From Candidatus Pantoea gossypiicola (GTDB lineage Bacteria > Pseudomonadota > Gammaproteobacteria > Enterobacterales > Enterobacteriaceae): a stretch of DNA of 64,000 nucleotides. Both the position numbers and the translations under genes were made by a program. The stretch lies in NCBI RefSeq assembly GCF_008632075.1, contig NZ_VWVM01000001.1, forward strand, positions 434,001 to 498,000, in the 5' to 3' direction. Positions 39,811 through 50,175 of this stretch are shown here, in pieces (position 1 is the stretch's first letter; the number at the start of each line of letters is the position of its first letter). The notes beneath the pieces were generated by a model. That model was given only the letters and a program-made list of their open reading frames with translations, searched no databases and was not told the origin of the DNA.

Positions 39811-39833
39811 CTAAAAAAAATCGCGGGATTATA
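39811..39833 (-). promoter_or_regulatory. upp promoter with T-tract start site
   Basis: On the minus strand TATAAT (plus 39828-39833) is followed, after CCCGC, by GATTTTTTTTAG (plus 39811-39822), with the G at about +1. In E. coli upp the same arrangement lets RNA polymerase stutter on the T-tract when UTP is high, aborting transcription (Turnbough laboratory work on upp). The -35 is weak. Confidence 0.75.
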
Positions 39834-39933
39834 CCGCCTTTTGCGCCCTGCGCCACCTGCTCTTGCGCAAAGCCGCGGGTTTACCGGGAAAAATAGAGGA
39901 TTAATGAAAATCGCCTGAGGCGCAATCCCGCAC

Positions 39934-39949
39934 TCGCAAACGTTTGCCT
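39934..39949. promoter_or_regulatory. PurR operator of purMN
   Basis: TCGCAAACGTTTGCCT matches ANGCAANCGNTTNCNT at every specified position except the first. It is 65 bases before purM. E. coli purMN is PurR-regulated. Confidence 0.85.
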
Positions 39950-40013
39950 GCACTGATAGAATTGCCGCGCTTTATTTTAAACCACCAACCGCAACTCGCG
40001 TGGGGACCTCGCA

Positions 40014-41054
40014 GTGACCGACAAAACCTCTCTCAGTTACAAAGACGCCGGTGTTGATATTGATGCTGGTAACGCTCTGGTTGACCGTATTAAAGGCGTA
40101 GTGAAAAAGACGCGTCGCCCGGAAGTGATGGGTGGACTGGGCGGTTTTGGTGCGCTTTGCGCGCTGCCGCAAAAATACCGTGAACCCGTGCTGGTCTCCG
40201 GCACCGATGGCGTGGGCACCAAGCTGCGTCTGGCGATGGATCTCAAACGTCACGATGCCATTGGTGTTGACCTGGTCGCGATGTGCGTCAACGACCTGGT
40301 GGTTCAGGGCGCTGAGCCGCTCTTCTTCCTGGACTACTACGCCACCGGCAAACTGGATGTGGATACTGCCTCTGCGGTGATCACCGGCATCGCCGAAGGG
40401 TGTCTGCAGTCAGGTTGTGCGCTGGTGGGCGGTGAAACCGCTGAGATGCCAGGCATGTATCACGGCGAAGATTACGACGTGGCCGGTTTCTGTGTCGGCG
40501 TGGTGGAAAAGTCAGAAATTATCGACGGCAGTAAGGTGCAGGATGGCGACGTACTGATCGCCCTCGGCTCCAGCGGCCCGCACTCCAACGGCTATTCGCT
40601 GGTGCGCAAGATTCTGGAAGTCAGCAACACCGATCCGCTGGCTGAACAGCTGGAAGGCAAACCGCTGGCCGATCATCTGCTGGAACCGACCCGCATCTAC
40701 GTGAAAAATATCCTGAGCCTGATTGAACAGGTCGATGTGCATGCTATCGCACACCTGACCGGCGGCGGCTTCTGGGAAAATATCCCGCGCGTCCTGCCCG
40801 ACAACACCCAGGCCGTGATCGACGAGAAGAGCTGGCAGTGGCCAGCAGTCTTCAGTTGGTTACAGCAGGCGGGCAACGTCAGCCGTTTCGAGATGTACCG
40901 TACCTTTAACTGCGGTGTCGGCATGATCATCGCACTGAGCCCGGCAGACGCGGACAAGGCGATTGCGCTGATGGAAGCGGCCGGCGAGAAAGCCTGGAAG
41001 CTCGGCGTGATTAAAGCGTCGGATGCCGAAGAGCGTGTGGTCATCAACGGATGA
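40014..41054 (+). CDS. purM: phosphoribosylformylglycinamidine cyclo-ligase PurM
   Basis: AIR synthetase, step 5 of purine synthesis. 346 residues starting at GTG 40014 (GGGGA upstream), as in E. coli. Blocks: [42 protein letters not shown] (ATP/Mg), [28 protein letters not shown] and [15 protein letters not shown]. Its TGA overlaps the ATG of purN by four bases (ATGA), giving coupled translation. A PurR box precedes the pair. Confidence 0.97.
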   Translation: MTDKTSLSYKDAGVDIDAGNALVDRIKGVVKKTRRPEVMGGLGGFGALCALPQKYREPVLVSGTDGVGTKLRLAMDLKRHDAIGVDLVAMCVNDLVVQGAEPLFFLDYYATGKLDVDTASAVITGIAEGCLQSGCALVGGETAEMPGMYHGEDYDVAGFCVGVVEKSEIIDGSKVQDGDVLIALGSSGPHSNGYSLVRKILEVSNTDPLAEQLEGKPLADHLLEPTRIYVKNILSLIEQVDVHAIAHLTGGGFWENIPRVLPDNTQAVIDEKSWQWPAVFSWLQQAGNVSRFEMYRTFNCGVGMIIALSPADADKAIALMEAAGEKAWKLGVIKASDAEERVVING

Positions 41055-41689
41055 AAAAGCTGGTTGTACTGATTTCCGGCAACGGAAGTAACCTTCAGTC
41101 CATCCTTGACGCCTGTGAAAGCGGGCGGATTCACGGCAGCGTCGCTGCCGTGTTCAGCAACCGTGCCGCCGCTTATGGCCTGACGCGGGCGCAGGAGGCG
41201 GGGATCCCCGCCCACGCGCTTGCCGCCAGCGACTTCGCTGACCGCGAAGCCTTTGATCGCCAGCTGATCGCTGAGATTGAAGCGTACTCGCCCGACCTTG
41301 TCGTCCTGGCTGGGTATATGCGTATTCTCAGCAGCGCATTCGTGGCGCATTTTCACGATCGCCTGCTGAATATTCACCCTTCCCTGCTGCCGAAATATCC
41401 GGGCCTGCATACGCACCGTCAGGCGCTGGAGAACGGCGACAGCGAACATGGCACTTCCGTGCATTTCGTGACGGACGAGCTGGATGGGGGGCCGGTGATC
41501 CTGCAGGCTAAAGTCCCGGTCTTTCCTGACGATAGCGAAGCGGAGATTACCGAGCGGGTGCAGCATCAGGAGCACGCCATCTATCCGCTGGTCATCGACT
41601 GGTTTGTTGAGGGACGGCTATTGATGCGTGATGGTAAGGCCTGGCTGGATGGCGAACCACTGCCACCGCAGGGCTATGCTAACGACTGA
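41051..41689 (+). CDS. purN: phosphoribosylglycinamide formyltransferase PurN
   Basis: GAR transformylase, transfers the formyl group from 10-formyltetrahydrofolate to GAR in step 3 of purine synthesis. 212 residues, starting within the end of purM. Phosphate loop [15 protein letters not shown]; catalytic Asn and His in [14 protein letters not shown]; catalytic Asp in [13 protein letters not shown]. Folate-binding loop lies around LAGYMRIL. Downstream is the hairpin repeat at 41740-41840. Confidence 0.97.
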   Translation: MKKLVVLISGNGSNLQSILDACESGRIHGSVAAVFSNRAAAYGLTRAQEAGIPAHALAASDFADREAFDRQLIAEIEAYSPDLVVLAGYMRILSSAFVAHFHDRLLNIHPSLLPKYPGLHTHRQALENGDSEHGTSVHFVTDELDGGPVILQAKVPVFPDDSEAEITERVQHQEHAIYPLVIDWFVEGRLLMRDGKAWLDGEPLPPQGYAND

Positions 41690-41733
41690 TGCACCGGAAG
41701 CCAGGGCTTCTTATGAAGTACTGGCAGAGTAAA

Positions 41734-41840
41734 GGCTCAGGGAGCCTATGCCCTTCGTAAAGACGCAAAAAATGCCATCCATGGCAGCTCAGCGCGGGCC
41801 ATCCATGGCCCGCGCTGCTTTACTACGGGCATAGGCTCCC
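41734..41840. repeat. clover-leaf-like palindromic repeat, copy A
   Basis: Outer arms GGGAGCCTATGCCC (41740-41753) and GGGCATAGGCTCCC (41827-41840) are perfect inverted copies, extended by partial pairing of TTCGTAAAG with CTTTACTAC. Inside are two perfect hairpins with a TCCA loop: TGCCA/TGGCA (41774-41787) and an 11-bp stem AGCGCGGGCCA/TGGCCCGCGCT (41791-41816). On the minus strand, 41755-41790 aligns with 61348-61382 at 28 of 36 positions, so it belongs to a dispersed family. Convergent purN and pstB flank it. Confidence 0.8.
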
Positions 41841-41898
41841 ATCGCTTTAAGCATATGAGCCGTCTGACACAAAAACCTGTTCTGCTCCCGATGCTGTC

Positions 41899-42672
41899 TC
41901 AGCCGTAACGCCCCGTAATGTAATCTTCGGTACGTCGCTGCTTCGGTGCGGTAAAAATCCGGTCGGTCTCATCAAACTCCACTAACGCGCCCTGATGCAT
42001 AAACGCGGTGAAATCGGACACGCGCGACGCCTGCTGCATGTTATGCGTTACCAGCACCAGCGTGAAATGCTGCTTCAGCGTGGTCATCAGCTCTTCAATC
42101 ACCAGCGTGGAGATGGGATCCAGCGCCGAGGTCGGCTCATCCAGCAGCAGCACTTCCGGCTCAATCGCAATGGCGCGGGCAATCACCAGCCGCTGCTGCT
42201 GTCCGGTCGAGAGCGTCAGCGCATTCTGTGACAGCTGGTCTTTCACCTCACTCCACAGCGCGGCCGCACGAAGCGCACGCTCACAGGCTTCGTTCAGTAC
42301 CCGCCGATCGCGCACACCCTGTAAACGCAGTCCGTAGACCACATTTTCATAAATCGATTTTGGAAAAGGATTCGGCCGCTGAAACACCATGCCGACCCGA
42401 CGGCGCAGCGCGGAGAGATCCTGTTCGGGGCGCAGGATCGCCTGCGATCCCAGCAACACTTCACCCTCTACCCGGCAGTGGTCAATCACGTCGTTCATGC
42501 GATTAAAGCAGCGCAGCAGCGTCGACTTGCCACAGCCCGAAGGGCCAATCAGCGCAGTAATCCTGTTTTTCGGCACCTGCAGCGAAATATCCTGCAGCGC
42601 CTGGCGCTCGCCATACCACAGCGACAGATGGTTAACGGTCAGCGCGATATCCGTGTCGGACGTCATAGTCAT
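41899..42672 (-). CDS. pstB: phosphate ABC transporter ATP-binding protein, PstB-like
   Basis: ATPase of a phosphate importer, 257 residues. Walker [10 protein letters not shown], PstB-typical [18 protein letters not shown]-loop [20 protein letters not shown], signature [16 protein letters not shown], Walker [14 protein letters not shown] and His switch LVTHNMQQA. The signature LSTGQ differs from the usual LSGGQ. It lies 6 bases after the pstA-like gene and ends a three-gene pstC-pstA-pstB operon that lacks pstS and phoU. This is likely a second phosphate system (type 2) rather than the canonical pstSCAB-phoU locus. Confidence 0.92.
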   Translation of the reverse strand: MTMTSDTDIALTVNHLSLWYGERQALQDISLQVPKNRITALIGPSGCGKSTLLRCFNRMNDVIDHCRVEGEVLLGSQAILRPEQDLSALRRRVGMVFQRPNPFPKSIYENVVYGLRLQGVRDRRVLNEACERALRAAALWSEVKDQLSQNALTLSTGQQQRLVIARAIAIEPEVLLLDEPTSALDPISTLVIEELMTTLKQHFTLVLVTHNMQQASRVSDFTAFMHQGALVEFDETDRIFTAPKQRRTEDYITGRYG

Positions 42673-42678
42673 AGCCTG

Positions 42679-44313
42679 TTATTGAGTCATAAGGCGATAG
42701 CGTTCACGCAGACGGTGACGCAGGCCCATCGCCAGCAGATTAAGCGACAGAATAATCAGCACCAGCAGTAGCGCGGTGGCGAACACCAGCGGCCGGTCAG
42801 CTTCAATATTCGGACTCTGAAACGCCAGATCGTAAATCTGAAAGCCCAGATGCATAAACTTGCGATCCAGATGCAGATAAGGAAATACCGCGTCGACCGG
42901 CAGTTCCGGTACCATTTTCACCGCGCCCACCAGCATCAGCGGCGCGGTTTCACCTGCTGCTCGCGCCACCGCCAGGATCAGGCCGGTGAGCATGGCTGGC
43001 ACCGCCATCGGCAGCACCACGTTCCACAGCGTTTCCGCCTGGGTCGCGCCCAGCGCCAGCGAACCCTGCCGCAGGCTGTTGGGAATACGGGATAAGCCCT
43101 CTTCGGTCGCCACGATGACTACCGGCAGCGTTAGTAACGCCAGGGTCAGCGATGCCCAGAGTAAGCCTGGCGTGCCGAAGGTGGGGTTGGGCAACGCGCT
43201 GGCAAAGAAGAGCTGATCAATCGTGCCGCCTGCCAGCCAGACAAAGAAGCCCAGACCAAATACCCCATAAACAATGGAAGGGACGCCGGCCAGGTTAACA
43301 ACCGCAATGCGCACCAGCCTGGTCAACGCATTGCGTCCGGCATATTCATGCAGCCAGATAGCGGCGATAACGCCCAGCGGCATCACCACCACCGACATCA
43401 GCAGCACCATCAGCACAGTGCCAAAGATCGCCGGAAATGCGCCTGATTCACTTTCGCCCCCGGCGGGTGAATCACTGACGAAACGCCATAGCTGATGCAG
43501 AAAATGCCTGGTTTTGCCGGTCAGCGTCATCGCGTTCGGCTTCCAGCTGTCGACGATTTCGGTCAGCGGAATGGCATGTTCATTGCCCTGCACATCCCGC
43601 AGGATTAACAGATCGCGCTGACTCTGTTGTTGCAGAGAAGCCAGTGTTTCACTCAGCTGATTAAAGCGCCGCTGTAAAGCCGCCTGATTGGCCTGGTATT
43701 CTGACTCTGCCTGCAGATCAAAGCGTCCGGCCGCCCGATTTGTGGCCGCCTGCTCATCAAGCTCTTCACGCTGGCTGTTGAGACGCGCCATATCCACCCG
43801 GCGAATCGCGTTAGCCTGCCGCACCAGCATCTGCACCTGTCCAAGCCGCTGATGCAGTAGCGCATCGGGATCCTGCGCCGTCAGCTCTTCGTTATCTTCA
43901 CGCAGGCCGACAAACCAGCCATAGGCCTGACCGTGGCTGCGCCGCTGCAGCACCATGACGTCCGGCGGCTGACTGATTTTTGCCGCTGCACGGCTGTAGA
44001 CCACGCGGAAATCGGGGGCGTCCCAGTCACGGTTACCGGTTTTAATCAGATAGCGATGCACCTGCCCGTCGCTGTTACCCTGCTCATCGGCAGGAGCCGG
44101 GAAACGACGCTGATGCTCCAGGGTTTCGCCCAGCAGGCGCGTTTCGCCGCCTTCAGGCTGGCTGAAGGTATAGAGGTCCACGCGCTGCGGCCAGAAAGCG
44201 CGAACGCCCTGCCACGCCAGCAGCCCGATCAGCAGCGTAAAGGCCAGCAGGCAGACGGCGACGGCACCAGCGGTTAACCAGCGCCAGCGGTCATTCTGTC
44301 GCATCGCCTTCAT
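42679..44313 (-). CDS. pstA: phosphate ABC transporter permease, long PstA-type
   Basis: Inner-membrane permease of 544 residues, well beyond the roughly 300 of E. coli PstA. After TM1 (about 11-34) comes a periplasmic insert of about 240 residues with a coiled-coil stretch (heptad-like AALQRRFNQLSETLASLQQQSQ) and EITELVIHAIPLTEIVDSW-like character. The C-terminal half carries the permease core: FGTVLMVLLMSVVVMPLGVIAAIWLHEYAG, AVVNLAGVPSIVYGVFGLGFF and SLALGATQAETLWNVVLP, the loop that contacts PstB. It starts within the pstC stop (ATGA). Confidence 0.88.
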   Translation of the reverse strand: MKAMRQNDRWRWLTAGAVAVCLLAFTLLIGLLAWQGVRAFWPQRVDLYTFSQPEGGETRLLGETLEHQRRFPAPADEQGNSDGQVHRYLIKTGNRDWDAPDFRVVYSRAAAKISQPPDVMVLQRRSHGQAYGWFVGLREDNEELTAQDPDALLHQRLGQVQMLVRQANAIRRVDMARLNSQREELDEQAATNRAAGRFDLQAESEYQANQAALQRRFNQLSETLASLQQQSQRDLLILRDVQGNEHAIPLTEIVDSWKPNAMTLTGKTRHFLHQLWRFVSDSPAGGESESGAFPAIFGTVLMVLLMSVVVMPLGVIAAIWLHEYAGRNALTRLVRIAVVNLAGVPSIVYGVFGLGFFVWLAGGTIDQLFFASALPNPTFGTPGLLWASLTLALLTLPVVIVATEEGLSRIPNSLRQGSLALGATQAETLWNVVLPMAVPAMLTGLILAVARAAGETAPLMLVGAVKMVPELPVDAVFPYLHLDRKFMHLGFQIYDLAFQSPNIEADRPLVFATALLLVLIILSLNLLAMGLRHRLRERYRLMTQ

Positions 44314-46397
44314 GCCTGCTCCTCCTGCTGGCTGTAACGCTGACGCAGCCGCTGGCGGATCAGTTCGGCAACCGTGTTAATTACCAGCGTAAACAGCAGC
44401 AGCATCAGGGCGCTGAGAAACAGCACGCGATAGTGCGCACTACCCGCTGCGGCTTCCGGCATCTCAATGGCGATGTTGGCGGACAATGCGCGAAGACCAC
44501 TGAACAAGCCACCTTCACTTTGCGGTGTGTTACCGGTCGCCATCAGCAAAATCATGGTTTCTCCTACGGCACGTCCCAGACCGATCATCAGCGCGGCAAA
44601 AATCCCCGCGGAGGCACCCGGCAGTACGACGCGGGTCAGGGTTTGCCATGGCGTAGCCCCCAGTGCCAGTGAACCCTGGCCCAGCGCCGCAGGTACACTG
44701 AAAAGTGCATCTTCAGAGAGGGTGAAGATCAGCGGCACCAGCGCAAAGCCCATCGCCAGCGCAGCCACCAGCAGGTTGCGCTGCTCATAGTGCGACAGCC
44801 AGTCGCCCGCATCCGGTATAAATAACGTCGGCAGCCACAGCGTCAATAGCGTGACCAGCAGCAAAAACGGCAGCAAAATCAGTACCTCCCGCCCCGGCTG
44901 ACGCCAGCGCGGCGGTAAACGCGCGCTGAATACGCCACACAGCAGCAGCGCGCCTGCCAGCGTTACGGGCAGCAGCAGTACACCCACCAGCGCCTGACCA
45001 ATATGCGGCGCGAGCCAGATTCCGGCAATCAGCCCCACTACAACGCTTGGCAGCGCGCCCATCATCTCGATGGCCGGTTTAACCCAGCGCCGCAGCCCCG
45101 GTGCCATGAACCACGCGGTGTACATCGCTGCGGCCAGCGCCAGCGGCGTGGCAAACAGCAGCGCTAAACTGGCCGCTTTCAGCGTTCCCGTGACCATTGG
45201 CATCAGACTGAACTTGGCCTGATAGCTGTCACCGGCGGCGGTAGATTGCCAGACCCAGTCGGGTCCGGGGTAGTTTTCATACCAGATTTTCTGCCAGAAA
45301 TTACGCCAGGTCACATCCGGCCACGGATTATCGAGCCGCAGGGTTTGCCAGCTTCCCGCCCGCTCAATCAGCAGGCTGTCGCCATGGGGTGAAAACTGCG
45401 CGTGCACAATGCCAGGTTCCAGCTGACGCTGCAGTATCGGACCGTTTTGCTTGCTGGCGAACAGCCGCAGCATGCCCTGCTGACTGAGTGTGGCAAACAC
45501 CCGGCGTTGCGATTCCGTCACCAGAATCGTCTCGCCGTCGCTGTCGGCAAAGGTCCGGATGCGCTGCAGGCGCGGCCCCTGATCGCTGGCGATAGCAAAC
45601 CATTGGGTGACGCCACTGTGATCCTGAATCAGCAGGCTTTTGCCGCCCACCAGCAGATGCAGACTTTGTGGAGGCTGCGACAGAGTATGCGTTTCGCGCA
45701 GCAGGGCATGATCATCCTCAAGCTGCCAGACCCGCAACAGATTGCCTTCGGTGGTGTAGAGCAGATCGCCGGACGGCGAGAGTGCCAGCAGATCCAGCTG
45801 GCGTTGCGGCAGCGGGATAACCGACGCCTGACGATCGGTGCCCAGCGTCAGCACCCGCAGTCCGGCCTCAGTGAGGGCAGCGATGCGCCACTGACCCGCA
45901 TGACGCGTCGCCAGCGCCATCTTTGTCACTGCGCCATCAGGCAGATGAAAGGGTTTGTCGCCCAGCGGGAAGCGCCACTGCCGGTCGGTCGCAGGCTGCA
46001 TCAGCGTCAGCGCGCCCTGCATATTCAGTAGCAGCGTCTGCCCATCAGCACTCTGCACCACCTCATCGGGCACCGGGGTCAGCGCCAGCGCCGGTTCCGC
46101 AGGCTGACCATCCAGTGGAATAAAACGTGCTGCACCGTGCGCGCTGATACGCCAGCCAATATTGCCCTGATTGCCTATCGCTAAAGCGGGCGTACGATCC
46201 CAGAGTTGCTGGCTGGCCGCGATTTGCAGGCCCGGCGCATTAAACAGCGGTAATACCACGCCAATCAGCCAGCAGAACAGCAGCAGCATCAGCAGCAGGA
46301 TCGCGACACCACAGCAGGTGATCAGCCGCCGCGTCAGACGATCGACGGCACGACGCTTGCGATCGCTGAATTGGACAGGAATGTGGTTTGCGCTCAT
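44310..46397 (-). CDS. pstC: phosphate ABC transporter permease, long PstC-type
   Basis: Inner-membrane permease of 695 residues, more than twice E. coli PstC (319). TM1 about 30-52; then a periplasmic domain of about 340 residues with repeated short beta-rich units (LALSPSGDLLYTTEGNLLRVW, AQFSPHGDSLLIERAGSW), suggesting a beta-propeller; then the permease core from about 405 (VTGTLKAASLALLFATPLALAAAMYTA; EMMGALPSVVVGLIAGIWL; SLALGATPWQTLTRVVLPGA). Start at ATG 46397, CCGGAA upstream; the TTG seven codons earlier is less likely. The operon is divergent from ppk. Confidence 0.88.
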   Translation of the reverse strand: MSANHIPVQFSDRKRRAVDRLTRRLITCCGVAILLLMLLLFCWLIGVVLPLFNAPGLQIAASQQLWDRTPALAIGNQGNIGWRISAHGAARFIPLDGQPAEPALALTPVPDEVVQSADGQTLLLNMQGALTLMQPATDRQWRFPLGDKPFHLPDGAVTKMALATRHAGQWRIAALTEAGLRVLTLGTDRQASVIPLPQRQLDLLALSPSGDLLYTTEGNLLRVWQLEDDHALLRETHTLSQPPQSLHLLVGGKSLLIQDHSGVTQWFAIASDQGPRLQRIRTFADSDGETILVTESQRRVFATLSQQGMLRLFASKQNGPILQRQLEPGIVHAQFSPHGDSLLIERAGSWQTLRLDNPWPDVTWRNFWQKIWYENYPGPDWVWQSTAAGDSYQAKFSLMPMVTGTLKAASLALLFATPLALAAAMYTAWFMAPGLRRWVKPAIEMMGALPSVVVGLIAGIWLAPHIGQALVGVLLLPVTLAGALLLCGVFSARLPPRWRQPGREVLILLPFLLLVTLLTLWLPTLFIPDAGDWLSHYEQRNLLVAALAMGFALVPLIFTLSEDALFSVPAALGQGSLALGATPWQTLTRVVLPGASAGIFAALMIGLGRAVGETMILLMATGNTPQSEGGLFSGLRALSANIAIEMPEAAAGSAHYRVLFLSALMLLLFTLVINTVAELIRQRLRQRYSQQEEQA

Positions 46398-46547
46398 GCG
46401 GTTCCGGTAGCAGGCCAAAATAAGCCGCTATGTTGCCCGTAGCCGATTGATAAGACAACTCCTGCCGTTGGACAACGCTGCCATACTCTCGCCATAATGT
46501 TGGTGGATACTGGATCTTCAGTCCTGCAACCGCTAAATGGAGTGAGA

Positions 46548-48608
46548 ATGGGTCAGGTAAAGCTTTATATAGAAAAAGAATTAAGCTGGTTATCCTTTAA
46601 TGAACGGGTTTTGCAGGAAGCAGCAGACAAAAGCAATCCACTGATTGAGCGCATGCGCTTTCTGGGCATCTACTCCAACAATCTCGACGAATTCTATAAA
46701 GTGCGTTTCGCCGATCTCAAACGCCGCATTCTGATTGGTGAAGAGCAGGGTTATGCCAGTACGCCACGCCATCTGTTTAAGAAAATTCAGCAGCGGGTGA
46801 TGAAGTCCGATCAGGAGTTCGATGCACTTTATAACGATCTGCTGCTGGAGATGGCACGGAATCAGATCTTCCTGATCAATGAACGCCAGCTGTCGCCCAA
46901 TCAGCAGGCGTGGCTGCGCCACTACTTTAAACATGAACTGCGTCAGCATATCTCTCCGATTCTGATCACCCATGAAACCGACCTGACCGAATTCCTTAAA
47001 GATGATTACACCTACCTGGCGGTAGAGATTATCCGTGGTGACGATATTCGTTATGCGCTGCTGGAGATCCCGTCCGATAAAGTGCCACGCTTCATCAATT
47101 TACCGGCAGAGCCCCCGCGGCGTCGCAAGCCGATGATCCTGCTGGATAACATTCTGCGTTACTGCCTGGATGACATTTTTAAAGGCTTCTATGACTACGA
47201 CGCGCTCAACGCCTATTCAATGAAAATGACGCGTGACGCCGAGTACGATCTGGTCACAGAGATGGAGTCGAGCCTGCTGGAGCTGATGTCTTCCAGTCTG
47301 AAGCAGCGACTGACGGCAGAGCCGGTGCGGTTTGTCTATCAGCGCGACATGCCTGAGGCGATGGTTGAGCTATTGTGCCACAAACTCTCGATTTCCAACT
47401 TTGACTCCATACTGCCTGGCGGCCGCTATCACAACTTCAAAGACTTTATCGGCTTCCCGAACGTCGGTAAAAACAACCTGGTTAACCGCCCGCTGCCGCA
47501 GATTCGCCACATCGGTTTTGATGGCTTCCGCAACGGCTTTGATGCGATTCGCGACCGCGACGTACTGCTCTACTATCCCTACCACACCTTTGAGCACGTG
47601 CTGGAACTGCTGCGTCAGGCGTCGTTTGACCCCAGCGTGCTGGCGATCAAAATCAACATCTACCGCGTCGCGAAACACTCGCGCATCATGGATGCGATGA
47701 TTCATGCCGCCTATAACGGTAAAAAAGTCACGGTGGTGGTAGAACTGCAGGCACGCTTCGATGAAGAAGCCAATATTTACTGGGCGAAACGCCTGACCGA
47801 AGCGGGCGTACATGTGATTTTCTCTGCTCCTGGCCTGAAGATCCACGCCAAGCTGTTCCTGATCTCCCGTCGCGAAGGGGAAGAGATTGTGCGCTACGCG
47901 CATATCGGTACCGGCAACTTTAACGAGAAAACCGCGCGGCTTTATACCGACTACTCGTTGCTGACCGCGGATGCGCGCATCACCAACGAAGTACGCCGGG
48001 TGTTCAACTTTATTGAGAATCCTTATCGGCCCGTGACGTTCGATCACCTGATGGTGTCGCCTCAGAACTCGCGCCGGATGCTGTATGAACTGATCGATAC
48101 TGAAATTGCCAATGCACAGCAGAATAAGCCCTGCGGTATTACTCTGAAAATCAACAATCTGGTAGACAAAGGTCTGGTAGATCGGCTTTATACAGCCTCC
48201 AGCGTAGGGGTGAAGGTCAATCTTCTGGTGCGCGGAATGTGCTCATTAATCCCGGACCTGCCGGGGATCAGTGAAAACATTCGTGTCATCAGTATTGTTG
48301 ACCGTTATCTGGAACACGATCGCGTCTATATTTTTGAAAATGGCGGCGATAAGAAGGTGTTCCTCTCCTCCGCTGACTGGATGACACGTAACATTGATTA
48401 CCGCATCGAAGTGGCTGTGGCGATTCTCGATCCCCACATCCGGCAGCGCATACTCGACATTATTGCTATTCAGTTAAGTGATACGGTGAAAGCCCGCATC
48501 GTCGATAAAGAGTTGAGTAACCATTACGTCCAGCGTGGCAATCGCCGTAAAGTGCGCTCGCAGCTGGCCATCTATGATTACATCAAGAAACTGGAACAAC
48601 CTGAATAA
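46548..48608 (+). CDS. ppk: polyphosphate kinase 1 Ppk
   Basis: Makes and degrades long-chain polyphosphate from ATP at the inner membrane. 686 residues (E. coli 688) from ATG 46548 with GGAG 8 bases upstream. N-terminal [19 protein letters not shown]; catalytic His in [17 protein letters not shown] (PLD-like fold); second PLD half [16 protein letters not shown] and VFLSSADWM. The frame is open 17 codons further upstream without a ribosome site. ppx starts five bases after its stop, giving a coupled ppk-ppx operon. Confidence 0.97.
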   Translation: MGQVKLYIEKELSWLSFNERVLQEAADKSNPLIERMRFLGIYSNNLDEFYKVRFADLKRRILIGEEQGYASTPRHLFKKIQQRVMKSDQEFDALYNDLLLEMARNQIFLINERQLSPNQQAWLRHYFKHELRQHISPILITHETDLTEFLKDDYTYLAVEIIRGDDIRYALLEIPSDKVPRFINLPAEPPRRRKPMILLDNILRYCLDDIFKGFYDYDALNAYSMKMTRDAEYDLVTEMESSLLELMSSSLKQRLTAEPVRFVYQRDMPEAMVELLCHKLSISNFDSILPGGRYHNFKDFIGFPNVGKNNLVNRPLPQIRHIGFDGFRNGFDAIRDRDVLLYYPYHTFEHVLELLRQASFDPSVLAIKINIYRVAKHSRIMDAMIHAAYNGKKVTVVVELQARFDEEANIYWAKRLTEAGVHVIFSAPGLKIHAKLFLISRREGEEIVRYAHIGTGNFNEKTARLYTDYSLLTADARITNEVRRVFNFIENPYRPVTFDHLMVSPQNSRRMLYELIDTEIANAQQNKPCGITLKINNLVDKGLVDRLYTASSVGVKVNLLVRGMCSLIPDLPGISENIRVISIVDRYLEHDRVYIFENGGDKKVFLSSADWMTRNIDYRIEVAVAILDPHIRQRILDIIAIQLSDTVKARIVDKELSNHYVQRGNRRKVRSQLAIYDYIKKLEQPE

Positions 48609-48613
48609 ATCCT

Positions 48614-50140
48614 ATGCCAATTTCTCATAAAAGTACGCCAAAACCCCAGGAGTTTGCGGCGATTGACCTGGGCTCGAACAGTTTCCATATGGTGATTGCG
48701 CGGGTCGTCGATGGTGCGATGCAGGTACTGGGCCGCCTTAAACAGCGCGTCCATCTGGCTGACGGGCTGGATGCTCAACACAACCTCAGCGAAGAGGCGA
48801 TGGAGCGCGGTTTAGCCTGTCTGGCACTTTTCGCCGAGCGCCTGCAGGGCTTCAGTCCCAGCAACGTGACGATTGTCGGCACCCATACGCTGCGCGAGGC
48901 GGTCAACGCCGAAACCTTCCTGCAGCGGGCGGCTGAGGTGATCCCCTATCCGATCGAAGTGATTTCAGGCCATGAAGAGGCGCGTCTGATCTTTATGGGT
49001 GTTGAGCACACGCAGCCGGAGAAAGGTCGCAAGCTGGTGATCGACATCGGCGGCGGCTCCACCGAGCTGGTGATTGGCGAGGATTTTGAACCGCAACTGG
49101 TTGAGAGTCGGCGCATGGGTTGCGTCAGTTTCGCCCAGCTCTATTTCCCGAAAGGCGAAATCAGTCGTGAAAACTTCCGTCGCGCTCGCTTAGCAGCTGC
49201 GCAAAAGCTGGAAACGCTGGCGTGGCAATACCGTCTGCATGGCTGGCAATATGCGCTGGGTGCGTCCGGCACCATCAAAGCCGCCTGCGAAGTGCTGCAG
49301 GCGATGGATGAGAAAGAGAAGCTGATTACACCTGAGCGCCTCGACAAGCTCTATGACGAGGTGATGAAACATAAATCCTTTGCGGCACTGAGCCTGCCGG
49401 GCCTGTCAGAAGAGCGCAAAGGCGTTTTTGTGCCAGGACTGGCGATTCTGTGTGGCGTCTTTGATGCGCTGGCGATTCGCGAGCTGCGCCTCTCCGACGG
49501 TGCGCTGCGTGAAGGCGTGCTCTATGAGATGGAAGGACGTTTCCGCCATCAGGATATTCGCAGCCGTACAGCACAAAGTCTGGCAAATCATTACGCCATC
49601 GACAGCGATCAGGCGCGCCGCGTGCTGGATACCACCGAGCAGCTTTATCTGCAGTGGCGCGAGCAGAACCCGAAACTGGCGAATCCGCAGCTGGCAGCCC
49701 TGCTGAAGTGGGCGGCGATGCTGCACGAAGTGGGCCTGACGATTAATCACAGCGCGCTGCAGCGCCATTCCGCCTACATTCTGCAAAACACCAACCTGCC
49801 CGGTTTCAATCAGGATCAGCAGATGCTGCTGGCGGCGCTGGTCCGATTCCACCGCAAAGCAGTGAAGCTTGACGAGTTGCCGCGCGTCACGCTATTCAAG
49901 AAAAAGCAGTTTGTGCCGCTGATTTTCCTGCTGCGCCTGGGTACCCTGCTGAATAATCAGCGTCAGGCCACGACGCGTCCGGATGCGTTAACCCTGAAAT
50001 GCGATGACGGCCACTGGACGCTGATTTTCCCGGCGGGCTACTTCGCCCAGAACAATCTGGTTCAGCTCGATCTGGAACGTGAGCAGGTTTACTGGAATGA
50101 CGTGACGGGATGGAAACTGATCCTCGAAGAAGAAGCCTGA
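48614..50140 (+). CDS. ppx: exopolyphosphatase Ppx
   Basis: Releases phosphate from polyphosphate ends. 508 residues; actin-like fold with [18 protein letters not shown] (phosphate-1 loop), [16 protein letters not shown] (phosphate-2), and the C-terminal HD domain carrying [13 protein letters not shown]. Also [18 protein letters not shown] and [20 protein letters not shown] are diagnostic of Ppx/GppA. Ppx rather than GppA by operon with ppk and length (E. coli 513). Confidence 0.97.
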   Translation: MPISHKSTPKPQEFAAIDLGSNSFHMVIARVVDGAMQVLGRLKQRVHLADGLDAQHNLSEEAMERGLACLALFAERLQGFSPSNVTIVGTHTLREAVNAETFLQRAAEVIPYPIEVISGHEEARLIFMGVEHTQPEKGRKLVIDIGGGSTELVIGEDFEPQLVESRRMGCVSFAQLYFPKGEISRENFRRARLAAAQKLETLAWQYRLHGWQYALGASGTIKAACEVLQAMDEKEKLITPERLDKLYDEVMKHKSFAALSLPGLSEERKGVFVPGLAILCGVFDALAIRELRLSDGALREGVLYEMEGRFRHQDIRSRTAQSLANHYAIDSDQARRVLDTTEQLYLQWREQNPKLANPQLAALLKWAAMLHEVGLTINHSALQRHSAYILQNTNLPGFNQDQQMLLAALVRFHRKAVKLDELPRVTLFKKKQFVPLIFLLRLGTLLNNQRQATTRPDALTLKCDDGHWTLIFPAGYFAQNNLVQLDLEREQVYWNDVTGWKLILEEEA

Positions 50141-50145
50141 TAACC

Positions 50146-50166
50146 CGGGCGCCTGACGCCCGTTTA
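50146..50166 (+). terminator. short terminator-like hairpin after ppx
   Basis: CGGGCG and CGCCCG (50146-50162) form a 6-bp stem followed by TTTAA, directly after ppx. Weak T-run, so partial termination before the next gene. Confidence 0.45.
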
Positions 50167-50175
50167 ACTGAATTG

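Noticed and set aside
41734..41840. tRNA gene
   Set aside because: The clover-leaf outline looked like one, but the D-loop and T-loop invariant bases (GTTCRA) and CCA-end are missing, and the inner hairpins have only 4-base loops.
46398..46547. Pho box between the pstC-like gene and ppk
   Set aside because: No pair of CTGTCAT-like repeats with 11-base spacing could be found on either strand.
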